NCBI GenBank assembly: GCA_965649825.1
Contig: OZ287696.1
Coordinates: 1,984,001 to 2,048,000 of the forward strand
Direction: 5' to 3'
Length of the DNA: 64,000 nucleotides
Source of the DNA: Penicillus capitatus
Taxonomy: Eukaryota; Chlorophyta
The translations under genes and the position numbers were made by a program. How positions within the stretch are numbered: the first letter of the stretch is position 1; each line of letters starts with the position of its first letter. Below the pieces are notes generated by a model. It saw nothing but the letters and a program-made list of their open reading frames with translations, did no database searches and was not told the DNA's origin. Of this stretch, positions 37,801 to 48,600 are shown piece after piece.

Positions 37801-40696
37801 TCCCATCGATCACGAAAATGGATCTGTCGAGTGCAGCATCGACGCTTGTGAAATTGATTCTATGAATGCTGCAGATGTTGAGAAACTTGGTGCATTCTCT
37901 GTACATGCGCCCAAGCACTTTCTCTGAAGGATAAGATGGCTTGTCCTGTTTCATCATGAAATCAGGATACTTGTCCAACAGTTTGCGTATATTGTATGGA
38001 ATCATCGCCCATTTCCCTGTTTTGGGCGCATCCACCGCCTACATCCAATCAACCTTGCCAGAAACTGCACCGGCAACATGTTGAGCGCACTTGGCTGTGA
38101 ATTCTGGCCAGTTCGAGGCACGGCGTCGAATCGATGCCCAACTGATCTGCCAAGGCTTTGTGTGCATTGTCGATCTGTCCAATGCAATCGTGCATAATGG
38201 TCTACACATCCAAATCCACTAGAGTGTGCCCACGAGGCTCTCAGTTTTCTCACTTGTTTTAGAAAGCGTAACATGTCTTCTGATGTGATATCACGACTTG
38301 TCTGTTCGGCCTTCGTCGTAGCGTACTCCATAGGTGGTTTGTTGGGTGTCTTTGGAACCAGATCACTGCTCCAGATGGTGTGATACATATCGCCATCCAA
38401 ATCAGATCCAGACAGTTCATTGGGATGGGGTCTGTCACCTTTGCTTGGGAAAACAATGCAGTCACACATGTGATGTAACGCCGGACAGTCGACGGCATCG
38501 AACACACGAACATCCCCTGCAGCAACACTCGACATCTCTCTTTCTATCCATCGCAACAGACCTGGATGGAGGCAGGGGCTCTTACCGACCACAATCTTTT
38601 GTTGGAGGACGATTTTTTCGATACCGGGGTTGTTGAGGTACTTAGAGATCTGCACAAACACCTGACCGTATTCCAACGTCTGGGTCTCGTCCACCGTTCC
38701 TAACAGCATTCTGCCATCGGAGCGGGGAATCGGAATTCTGGATTTCTCTCTCAATCTCTTCATCTGCTGCCTACGTTCATGACACATAGCATTTGCAAAC
38801 CGTCCGTGTATGTGTGATCGATGCCAAACCTGTACAACGCCATCAGCATCGATCTGAAGTACGGATCCATTGTCACGACAAAATTCGCTTCACTCAGCTG
38901 TTCCCAGTTGATCCCACAAGACACCGAAAGCAATTTGCTTCGTGCGATCTCTTCATTGACGAACATTGCCGATAGACTTTCGAGATTTGCTTTCAACAGC
39001 TCCAGAAATACGCCGTCTGAGATGCCCAAATGACTGAGTAACATGATCAGCTGCATAATCACCACATATCTTCAGAAAGCGATTTCTGAAAGAGCAATGA
39101 CCTGTTGGTTGAGATGAAGCTCTTGCGGACGGGAACAGTTTGACAAGACTTCGATCGTCATATGTGGTGACCAGTACTTTAACATACTCGTGCGCAGACA
39201 GAGCTTCTTATTAGGATGCTTCCGTTGAAGGTCTGGATCGACGGCGACCACTCCTTTACATCCTCCAAATCGAATCTGAAAAGCACAAGGCACTGCACTC
39301 GGCAATCCCAGCTTTACAGCCACCTACACCAGTCACATCACGACATCCACTTCTCTACCTTGTCCAGCACACACACCTTCTCAGCCAAGTCCTGTGAGAT
39401 CTTGCCGATGCCATCTGTAAAGCAGTAGTCCCTCACAGTGACGTCTTGGATACGGACACAGTCGCTTGGATTAATTGCGACAGTGCTGGTGGATGTAGAG
39501 AAGATCTGTCCCAGGCGTGAGATGTACTTGGCCACGTTGTGAATGCTCTCCAGATTTCCAGCCCATGCTCGAATCTCCATGGCAATCTCTTTCTCCTCCG
39601 TCGCGTCCACAAAGAAACAACCATGATCACGGACTTGGTTGTTGGAACATCCCAGAAACTCAAAACGTTTGCTGCCAATGACCAGGCCCTCCTTCAGCTC
39701 ATCATAGATACATTTCAAGACGTGTTCCTGATTGCCTTTGCTCGAACTGAGCTTCGAGAAGTTATCGTCTCGGATCGTCACTCTCAGAAACTGCGCTTTC
39801 TTACCCCACTCTCTCAGCACTCTGTTGGATTGAATGATGTCTGCCTCGTAGAAAATCCTCCTTGTCGGGGTCAATACCAATCTGGGCACTCTGCAATGCT
39901 TAGCAGGGTCCTGCACCTCTGTTCTGGGAAATCCGCGTTTCAAAGCGTCATCAAATGCCTGGACTGGATCCACGAAGAGATCATCACTCATCTGTCTCGT
40001 CAGTGATTGCAGCACATCCACAGCTAGAGATTCGGTGCAATCATTTAACCGTTCAAAGAACGCATCCGTAAACCGTTCTCTTACGAAACCCGGCGACGAA
40101 ACGAGGCAGAGCCAAGCCCATTGCACTATCCACGCCTCACAATGTCGAATCTGTTGCGGAATGTCGTAAATGTGTCCGACTGTAGCGGCATCTTCCACTG
40201 TAATCTCTTTCGCCGTGATCTCCTTCCCGACCGCCAGCAGAAATCCGAGAAACGTGTCGAGCACGGATCTCTGGTCGCTCGTAAACCTCCAGCGAAGCGT
40301 ACGACAAGTGGCGAACGTCCAACGCGATACCCTTCGTCCAGCAAGCTCGAGTTCCTGCTGTCTCATGGCGAACTCGAGGTCTTCTCGGTGGTCCTTGTGC
40401 TTGTAAATGCGAGGAGGATGCTTCAGGGTGATGAAAACTGACGCTGTGGGAGTTGTCTCGTCGAGGAAGACGGCGTCGTCGAGTTCTCGAGTCAAGAACT
40501 CGATGCAGATGTTGGCGGGGAGGAGAATGGCCACATCACGCACACAGAAGTTGAGGAAGGCCTCCGTACGTGATGTGGCCAGCCTCTCCACCGGTACAAA
40601 GCGCGTCCGGGTGACGAGGCGCCCGAACTCGATGTCGACAACCGGAAGACGGGCCGACCTAGCCCGAGGTTCGACGCGACCCACACTGGAAGACAT
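34852..40696 (-). CDS. RNA-dependent RNA polymerase with C-terminal nucleotidyltransferase-like region
   Basis: Eukaryotic RdRPs make dsRNA for small-RNA silencing. Seven GT-AG introns (39324-39358, 39051-39101, 38771-38829, 38202-38253, 38039-38090, 37530-37579, 37192-37229) leave exactly 1836 codons. Residues ~250-1056 are a full RDR catalytic region: VPRLVLTPTRRIFYEADIIQ, SNRVLREW, CAFQIRFGGCKGVVAVDP, RIPIPRSDGRMLLGTVDE, and HPNELSGSDLDGDMY, where DLDGD (residues 717-721) is the metal-binding triad, then AVDAPKTG. The last ~779 residues, in frame across the final intron, contain EYIYHYPWLLPLLRVVVKWA and NSFMDSLTISMMVIDYGL, the helical pattern of the central domain of TUT/non-canonical poly(A) polymerases; clear catalytic carboxylates of that fold are not evident. 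The remainder is unassigned. Confidence 0.88.
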
Positions 40697-42980
40697 GGAA
40701 ACGTCTGAGAATGCTGATGCAGGAGATGGGGTGGAATGTTTTTTTTTCGCGTTAAAATGCGATAAAGCGTCGGTCGAGACGTTTTGAAACGACGTATGTT
40801 GCGCTATGACAGACGATTGTGCGTGACGCGACTAGAAGCGACGAATCGCGACGTTGAAGGGTGTTCCGTCGTCTGCAGAGCTGTCAGCAAAACCAAACGA
40901 GCGAAACTGCGCGAATTCTAGCCGAAAAGACCTGCTGAAGGTGCGGTAGTCGAAACGTGTTGCGAAGGAACGGATACCGACATCGTCCGTTGTGCTTTCT
41001 TTTGCGGACGGACTGCCTCAGGACTTCGACGATGACGACGGTCGGCAGACAATGGTGATAAGCAGCTGCATTGCAGTTGCTAGACTCTCGAAATCGAGAG
41101 ACTCTATGGGAGAATGGATGTGTCTGGACAGGGGCAGTACTGTTATGGTTATGGCCAAATCGCAGTACTCATCCATAAGAGTGATTTTCAAAGACACAAA
41201 GATGCCAGCCGTGTCTTCACACTGTGCCAAAGCAGATTGGTACGAAGCTGCGAGGAAGCACATCGTCCTTCAGATGTCACACGAACTCCCGATGTGGTGG
41301 GTGATGGTCGGTGGATGTTACCTAGAAAGATAGGTGTGTTATCTGTGCCCCCTGCATGGAGCCGTGGCCCATGAAGAATCTTTAGCAGAACATCGAAAGC
41401 TGTCATGACTGTCACATCACCGACAGACCAACAATAGTCAGAGGAGTTTTTGACGCATTCGATTTTCAGAGGGCGAGAAACTCTGGGCCAGAAAACCGAA
41501 ATCGTAATGTTTAGGCACATCCTTCAGAAAAGCGCAAGATGCTGAACAAAGGGCAACGGATCTCTAAAGAAGGTCGATGCGTTAGATCAGTTTCCAGTGA
41601 CACGAAGGCGATTCTCAATGACGTTCCCTGCTCTGCATCCGTCTGGAAGAAACGCCGCCCCTGAATGCAGTTCTAAACTAAACCCCCTCCATCTTCCTTT
41701 CGCACTTCTATTGTCACATCATTCGATCGAGTCTGACTAATATTTTATCATATCTCATAAATCTCATTCAACTCTATCATCGGATAGAGTGAGAAAGACA
41801 GGTTTCACATGATTTAAAGGTACTCTATCGTGTGGCTGTTAAAGCAGCCTCTAGATTCTGCATGAATGTCTTCCTGTCGTCGATATGGACCGCCGACTCC
41901 ATGAGCTAGCTTCTTTGTTTCTTTGCACTCTTCTCCCATTGCACACGTCACATCTTATGTCTCTTCGACGGCGACCAAGACTTCAGAACGGTACCCCGAT
42001 ACGTGCCTAAGACCTCTACGAGATTCGGCCGTTGTTCGCGTGGACAGTCCTCTGACAAGAGACCTCTCGCTATGTCTTCATTAAAGAGCTTGCCGTAGAT
42101 TCGGTTCGATCGGGATAACCCGCCCACCCGTCTGTATATCTTTTCAATCTGTAAGGCGTCCTCATTCTTTCTAAAGATAACGCCGCCGCCGCAAGATGTG
42201 TTCACTGTAGCTGTCACATCACATGTGTGACTTAAGACGGCGCATCGAGTCTGTGAAAAATGCAGAAAGATTACAAGTGTTGATGGTCTCCCGTTTGAGG
42301 AAGAACAACATTCATCTTTACCGACACCTTCGCATAACAACAGCCAGCTGACATACACATCCTGCATACGCGTTCTCGGAAGAAGAATCTTCACCCGAAC
42401 CCTTGAACCCATCCCGTGTCTATACATGGATCCTTTATGAGAACACACGTTTGTTTCGGAAAGTTATCTTCATAGCTCTGTGTCTATTTCTCAGAACAGG
42501 CAACGAACATATGTCAATCCAGAACTTGTCCGTCACAGCTTTGCAAAACCACCAGATCAAATGATGAGATGCGTATGATAGGGAGGAGACACACAACACA
42601 CAGTACAACTTCGCAATAGGATACCAAAGACAAAAGCATTGGGCAGCGAAGCCGTCGAAATACCTAGAAAACAGCTCCTTCTTTTCTCCCTGCCCCACAC
42701 AAAACATAGAGAGATCGTGTCGTGTCCGACAGTAACAAACGAGTCGACTAGGAGAGAAATCCCCGAAACGTGACAAAATTCTGCCAAAAATGAATCAAGG
42801 AGGAGCAGGAAGTTACGAGGCTTGTCTGATCTACTTTCAGATAAAAAAGGACATCTGTCTCTCTGTTGTTGTACCATAGAAGCAGCAGTTTATCCTCTCA
42901 CAAACCCACACGTGTCGATGTCCTTCGAAAGGACTTGATCAGTAAGAACGATAGAGGTCCAGCCGACGGAGGCTTCCTTA
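40697..42980. other. Two possible short reverse-strand genes, not resolved
   Basis: Reverse open frames at about 41018-41520 and 41948-42473 look partly coding (for example SDYSFDVLLKILHGPR after removal of a 33-base intron, and SRSNRIYGKLFNEDIARGLL near the second stop). GTCACATC motifs at about 41410 and 42213 read as reverse-strand branch points. I could not join complete frames or recognise a family. The 250 bases next to the RdRP ATG should hold its promoter. Confidence 0.3.
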
Positions 42981-44308
42981 TTAAACTGGAACAGCAGCAG
43001 CAGCAACAGTGGCAGATGTGACAGTTGGTGCAGAATTGAGTGTTGATGCCAGTGTTGGAACGATGTTGTTATTGAGGTCATCGTTCGATTTCGAAGGATC
43101 CTCTTCACCTACGTATCTCCGAATAAACGGATGCTCCAGTGCTGCGTTGGTGTCCATTCTGGTCTTGTAGTTCTTGTCCAGGAGTTTTTGGAGAAAATCC
43201 AAACATTCTGCGGAGATGCGATCGAACGGTTCGTTTGTGAAGTCGGGATCGTTGAGATGTACAGTTTCCATCACGTCTTGCACCGAAGACATCAAAGCCG
43301 TCTGTGTCGAGTCCCAAAAAGGAAACCGGCCAGAGATCAACTGGTACAGAACAATTCCCAGACTCCAAAGGTCGGATTCAAAAGAGTAATCGCGATCGAA
43401 AACCTCAGGAGCCATAAACACGGGTGTCCCCACACGAGACGACATACGTTTGCCATCTAACACGTCACATCATGGCTCAAATTCAAGGATGGTCACACTT
43501 TTGTGATGGGACTTACTTAGAATGTACTGACTACAGCCAAAGTCGATGGCCTTGAGCCATCCCTTCGTCAAACCACTGGTATCGTTCGTCGCAAAAGGGT
43601 TCTCCTTGGATGAACGCAGAATAAAATTGGCTGTTTTTACATCGCCATGCACGATACGATTGGCATGGCATTTCTTCAAGGTGAGCAAAATCTCGTAAGC
43701 CACATGAGCTGTCACTTCTTCCGACGCAGGTCCGTATCGCTAAACACCCATCACACATGTCCGTCACATCATCATGCTCACAACAAGCAGCAAGTACGCA
43801 CTCTTATTTGCTCTCTCAGGTCTAAGCCCGAGCAATACTCCATGACGATGCGGTAACTGTTGGGCAAGGCATGACATTCTTTGAACTGAACGGCAGCGGG
43901 ACATGTTTTCACATCTTGCATGACGCAGATTTCGCGATCGACTTTGGCAAAGGTCCCTTCAGCTGTAAGTCGTCCCCTGCGTCGCGGCATCTCTTTTACG
44001 GCGACTCTTTGACGCGTCGCCTTTTCCGTGGCTAACCACACTTCCCCAAAACTGCCACGTCCTATGCTCTCTTCAAGGATGAAACGCTCGTTGAAATCGT
44101 CCTTCCATGCAACCAAAGAGGCATACGATGCCGGACACGTCGCCATCGCTCGATTGAGTGTTGTCCGGCGTCGACTGTATCGCAATGCAAAGGCGTCTTT
44201 CCGGTAGAGACGGGAGGACGGTGATGTAGAGAGTGATGATCTCAGTCCATTTCCACCTCGTGACCCGCCGGGCAGGGAGCCCGAACGAACATACACACGT
44301 TGCATCAT
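42981..44308 (-). CDS. Ser/Thr protein kinase (CAMK/CDPK-like catalytic domain)
   Basis: Three exons give a kinase of roughly 400 residues. Gly loop IGRGSFGEVWLA, VAVKEM with the ATP-binding Lys, the catalytic loop HGDVKTANFIL (Gly instead of Arg in HRD), IDFGCSQY for DFG, GTPVFMAPEVFDRDYSFESD for APE, and DLWSLGIVLYQLISGRFPFW. The end reads EHPFIRRY and then a low-complexity Ala/Thr/Val tail. There are no EF hands, so it is a CDPK-related kinase lacking the calcium module. The N-terminal ~60 residues are basic and Ser/Arg-rich, possibly an organelle signal. Both introns (about 43458-43514 and 43739-43800) end with the GATGTGAC motif. The non-RD loop suggests activation without activation-loop phosphorylation. 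Confidence 0.88.
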
Positions 44309-44477
44309 CGCCGAGGGTGGGTCAGCACTTCGCGCTTCACGGACTCTCGAATGCTGTCTGACAACGTGGACTCTGATAGAAGCTGAGATGTCTGGACTTG
44401 GAAAGAAAAAACCGAAAATGAAGAGAAAGCAACGATGTTGAACACGCTCTCGCGGATGACGCGACGCCGAGCCGCGC

Positions 44478-44485
44478 TGACGTCA
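44478..44485. promoter_or_regulatory. CRE-like TGACGTCA in a divergent promoter
   Basis: The core sits in the 270-base region between the kinase start (44308, minus) and the TOM22 start (44579, plus), 94 bases from the latter. It may serve both genes; role inferred from sequence and position only. Confidence 0.35.
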
Positions 44486-44578
44486 CCTTCGACGTGGTAC
44501 CCAGAAGACATGCACGGTTCATGCGCGCGTGTGTTCGTTCGTTCCAGCTCGCACGAACGCACACACACACGAAGCGGA

Positions 44579-44785
44579 ATGAGTCCGATGAAGAAGCTGA
44601 GCAAAGGATTGGCGTTTGGGACGTACTGTGCGAAACGCCTGGCGTTGTCAACGGGCAAAGCTGCGTGGATACTGGGGACGTCCTTTCTCCTTGTGGTATT
44701 GCCAGTGATCATTGAACTCGACCGAGATCAACACGCCATGGAACTCGAAAATCAGCAAATCGGTGTTCTAACGGGGCCTTCTTAG
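44579..44785 (+). CDS. TOM22/TOM9-like mitochondrial import receptor subunit
   Basis: TOM22 is the central tail-anchored subunit of the outer-membrane translocase. A single exon gives 68 residues: a basic MKKLSKGLAFGTYCAKRLAL, then GKAAWILGTSFLLVVLPVII as transmembrane helix and ELDRDQHAMELENQQIGVLT facing the intermembrane space, which matches the plant TOM9 pattern KAAWxxGTxFLxxxxPLIIExDRExQxxxLExQQ. With this ATG there is almost no cytosolic acidic receptor domain. An upstream in-frame ATG at 44435 would add 48 mostly basic residues. The short form is favoured because the extra part lacks family similarity. Confidence 0.8.
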   Translation: MSPMKKLSKGLAFGTYCAKRLALSTGKAAWILGTSFLLVVLPVIIELDRDQHAMELENQQIGVLTGPS

Positions 44786-45643
44786 ACATCCCTTCCAGTC
44801 AACATGATAAAAGAGAGAGGCCTGAGTAGTAGTCCGTCGTCGTCAACGGGCGGACAGGATGAAACGTACGGCTTGTTGATGTACGGATGTCGTTTTCGGT
44901 TGAACACGAGCGGCGCGATGCACGCGATTGACGTTGCGACGTACAAGAGAAGCGACACGAGAGGGGAGACGGACTACATGGACGGTTCTCTGACCACGTG
45001 CCGTCCGTTCGTCACCGGACAGTCGAAAGGAGCATTGTGTGTCGAACAGGAACCGCCGTAGAGACGCTGCGCCTTTGCTGCTGGACGCGAATGATGTCCT
45101 TCAAAGATAGAAAGCGTATGCGTTGCGATGCGATAACGCGAAGGATGTCTCAGAAATCGATGGAGTAAAGAGAAGAGCATCGGGGAATCTGTCCCTCTGC
45201 GTCGTTGGGTGCGTGATGGCGCAAGATCAGAGGTCGGACAGGAACAGAGAAAGCGACAGTCTGATCGGTGTCATGGACGCGAGTCGTGCCGTCGCTGTTT
45301 TCGCTGGGATCGTTTGAGGAGTCCTCGATCAGCGTCCGCGTCTACGGCGCCGATGGTATGGGCAGAAATGGCATCACGGGCAAAAGCGACGGGCTTTCTG
45401 GAAGAGAGCATAGGGAAGGAGGAGAGGAGATGAAGGGATGTGTCGGAGTGGAAGTACATCGGAGTTGGTTACGTCTGTTTCGTCAGATCTGAGTTCTGCA
45501 CGTCCTGTCTCACGTCACAACCATAATAGAGTCCCTAGAATTCGTGGCTCCTCGATTTTGACCGCCATTTGCGTTTTTCTGCGAATTGCATCTGAGACAA
45601 AACGCATCTCAGAAAGAACGTCGTTGTGAAGCTGCTTGTTTTC
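44786..45643. other. Spacer upstream of the DNA methyltransferase, no gene seen
   Basis: Both flanking genes are on plus. No family pattern appears in short frames; the last 200 bases presumably hold the methyltransferase promoter. Confidence 0.4.
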
Positions 45644-48600
45644 ATGAGGGTTGTAAGTCTCTTCAGTGGTGCTGGTGGACTGGACTTGGGGCTCAAGAAA
45701 GTAAAAACCTCTGTTGTAGACAGCGAATAGACTTTTTGAATAACGGCGCGAAAAGTCTCGCCTGGCGTTCTCATAACCAATAGAGTGCTGTGTGTGGACT
45801 CTTTTTGCCACTGCGGTTGTTTCTATTTTATTGGAAGCCGCTACGCTTGAGTCGTTTTATGAAGTGAGTTGAGTGGTTTGGAAAAAACAATGCGGTTTTG
45901 GTTATTCAGGCGGGACACGAGATCATTCTTCAGTGCGAACAAGACCCAGGGGCTCAGCAGGTAGGCATGCGACTGACGTCATGTCATCGCCTCATGTCGG
46001 CGCTGTTCCTAGGTCCTACGGCAGAATTTCCCAGGGACGCTTTTGCTGCCAGATGTCTGCAGTCTAGAAACCCTTCCCAAAGCAAAACCCCCCTCACACT
46101 TATCGCCAATGAGACAGACATCGTGATGCCTTGTCTAGGGATGCGAACTACTGGTGGCAGGATTCCCATGCATCGACATCAGCCGAGCAGGACTGAGAAA
46201 AGGATTCGATGGACAAGTGAGCATATCATGACACAGATCCCGAGCTTTCCAGCAATCTATGCTGTTGCCGGTGTGGCGCTGACGTTGGCTGTGGACGAGC
46301 AGAGTTCAGGATTGGTGCGCCATGTCTTCCGCTTGTTGCAGGACGCCAAAGAGAAGCATCGACCCGTTCCATGGGTGCTGCTCGAGAATGTGCTGCCCAC
46401 CGATCATCCATCCCTTGCTGAGTTGGGCTGTCTTGTCAGGTGGAGGCACTGTTGGACAGAGGTGCCAATGGTGTGCCCCATGTGAAGAGTCTTGCCGATA
46501 CATTTGAAGTGATTGGCTATTCGAGCTGGGCACACCGTGTCATTTGCTCAGCAGGTTTGCATGTCCTGGATGGAGATCATGGGTTTTCTTACCCCTGATG
46601 TGACTCTTCAGGATTCGGTGTGCCAAATCGTCGATCGCGTGTGTTCTTTCTGGCCTCACTCTACGGAGATGCGCGCGATGTGCTTCTTGCACAGGTGATG
46701 TCATACAGAAGAGGATCTTTTTGAGCCAAGGGTGTGATCTGCAGGGCCCACAGAATTGTCTCGGATCCTGTGTGGGGCAGAATGGAGAGAATGCCTTGGT
46801 GGATGTCTGCTATGAGTGTTTCCAAGGATGCGTCTCGCCAGAAGATGAACGCGAGTATTCCTTTGCTCTGGATCTGGGCAATGCCAGAAGTGCACCCGGT
46901 GTGGATGTGGTTCCGACCTTCACCACAAACAACGATCGCATCTGCCTCTTGCTCTCCACTCAGAAGATGGGGATGCTGAGAATCGAAGATGCCGAACGAC
47001 TACAGGTGTTTCGATCCAGGAAGGAGGCAGAGAGCATGAAGATGTCTTCAGGGATTTCCGGAGGGCTTCACATGGTCCTGCTATCCAATTCAGCCTCCCG
47101 GACTGAACGCACACAAGAACAAGCATATCAAAGATTCAGAAGTGGATGTCTGGGAGTCCAGAAGATATGCCTTGCTGGGCAATGCTGTTACTGTCAAAGT
47201 CAGGAGAGGCGTTTCGCATTGCCCTGTGTCGACGAGGCGTCATGTTTTCAGGTGGCCGAGTGGTTGGGAGAGAGACTGGCAACGCCATACATGTTCAAGT
47301 ATATCCCCAGCGAACGGGACAGACCTCTGACATCCGATTTTCAAAACAAGCACCTGCTTACCGTGATGCCATCCGCCATCCTCCATTCCGGATCCATAAA
47401 GAGACGTGTGACCAGAAATCTGTTGAGCATGGATTGTGTGGGGAGGGTGCCAATGGGTTACTCGTGCGTCCCTTCAGAGGGGAAGCCAATCATCGAGCGA
47501 GAGGCAAGGACTTCAGAGCCATCACCCCGAAAGCCATGACATCGATTGCTCTTTAGGTTCAGATGCCATAACAATGGAATACATGGTGCATCCAAATCAG
47601 GTAGAGATCGAGAGCCAGATGATGGCATTGGGGTTGCCCTGACTTCTGTTGTCCATCAGAGCAACAGCACAAAGACGTCGTGGCCCAGAGCAGCTTGGTA
47701 TGTCACCGGAATCGGAAGGTGAAGAGATTTGAGGCCTTTTGGCAACATCCACGTGCAACTGGTGATCTGTTGTGGCAGATTTGGTGTCGATGACATGTCT
47801 GAATGCCCAAAGAAGATTCCTTTTCGACCTCTTGGAAAATTTATCACACAAGTCACATCAACTGTCTGTTGAGACTGTGGCATGAGGTGTCTGTCCATGG
47901 TTCAGGTGGGAAAGCTTCCAGGTCCAGATGTCATCAATACCTACATCATGAGACTGAGAGAACAGGGATGGAATGTCGAGAACATAGTCAAGAAGGCGAC
48001 GAAATGTGGACTGCATTTGATCCGAGAGGCACTTTGCTGCAGAGAGGGATCATGGGATAGCGAGTTTGGTGCATTAGGTGTCTGAAGTGATGCGTATGCA
48101 AGGGGTTCCGCAAGATCCGGATCAGATCGGGACGCTTGTGTGGTGCATCTGTCGCATCACCAAAGTGTGGTGGCCGGGTTATATGCTTGATCCTTTTGAT
48201 CTTCCATCTCATACATCTATTCCTGAGCCCGCTGTCCGTTCCCTCTCTTCAGGCATGCGGCCCGCCGCCAGCAGCCACTGATGATCGATGTCTGTATGCC
48301 TGCAGCTGAGAAGAAGGCGTGGCTCCCCGTTGAATATTGGGATGCGGAGAATCCAGACGAGCAGACGAATAAGTCAGACGGGACTGTGAGGAAAGAACAG
48401 GCGTTGATGAACGGTGTGCTGATCTCTGTGTGGATCTGTTGCCTATTGGGTTCTCGTGTGCAGATCAGAGAAAAGTTGTCGTCGTTTTCTTTGGAGATAA
48501 TTGCCATGACTGGGTCTATGCGCACGACACCATCGACTACGAGAAAAACAAAGCTGAAAAGGAGAGAGAAGCACGAACGCTGCATGAGTCCGGTAAAACA

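Noticed and set aside
46123-46138. A 16-base mini-intron in the methyltransferase gene
   Set aside because: Far shorter than any other intron here; a 34-base GC-AG intron with the same acceptor explains the frame.
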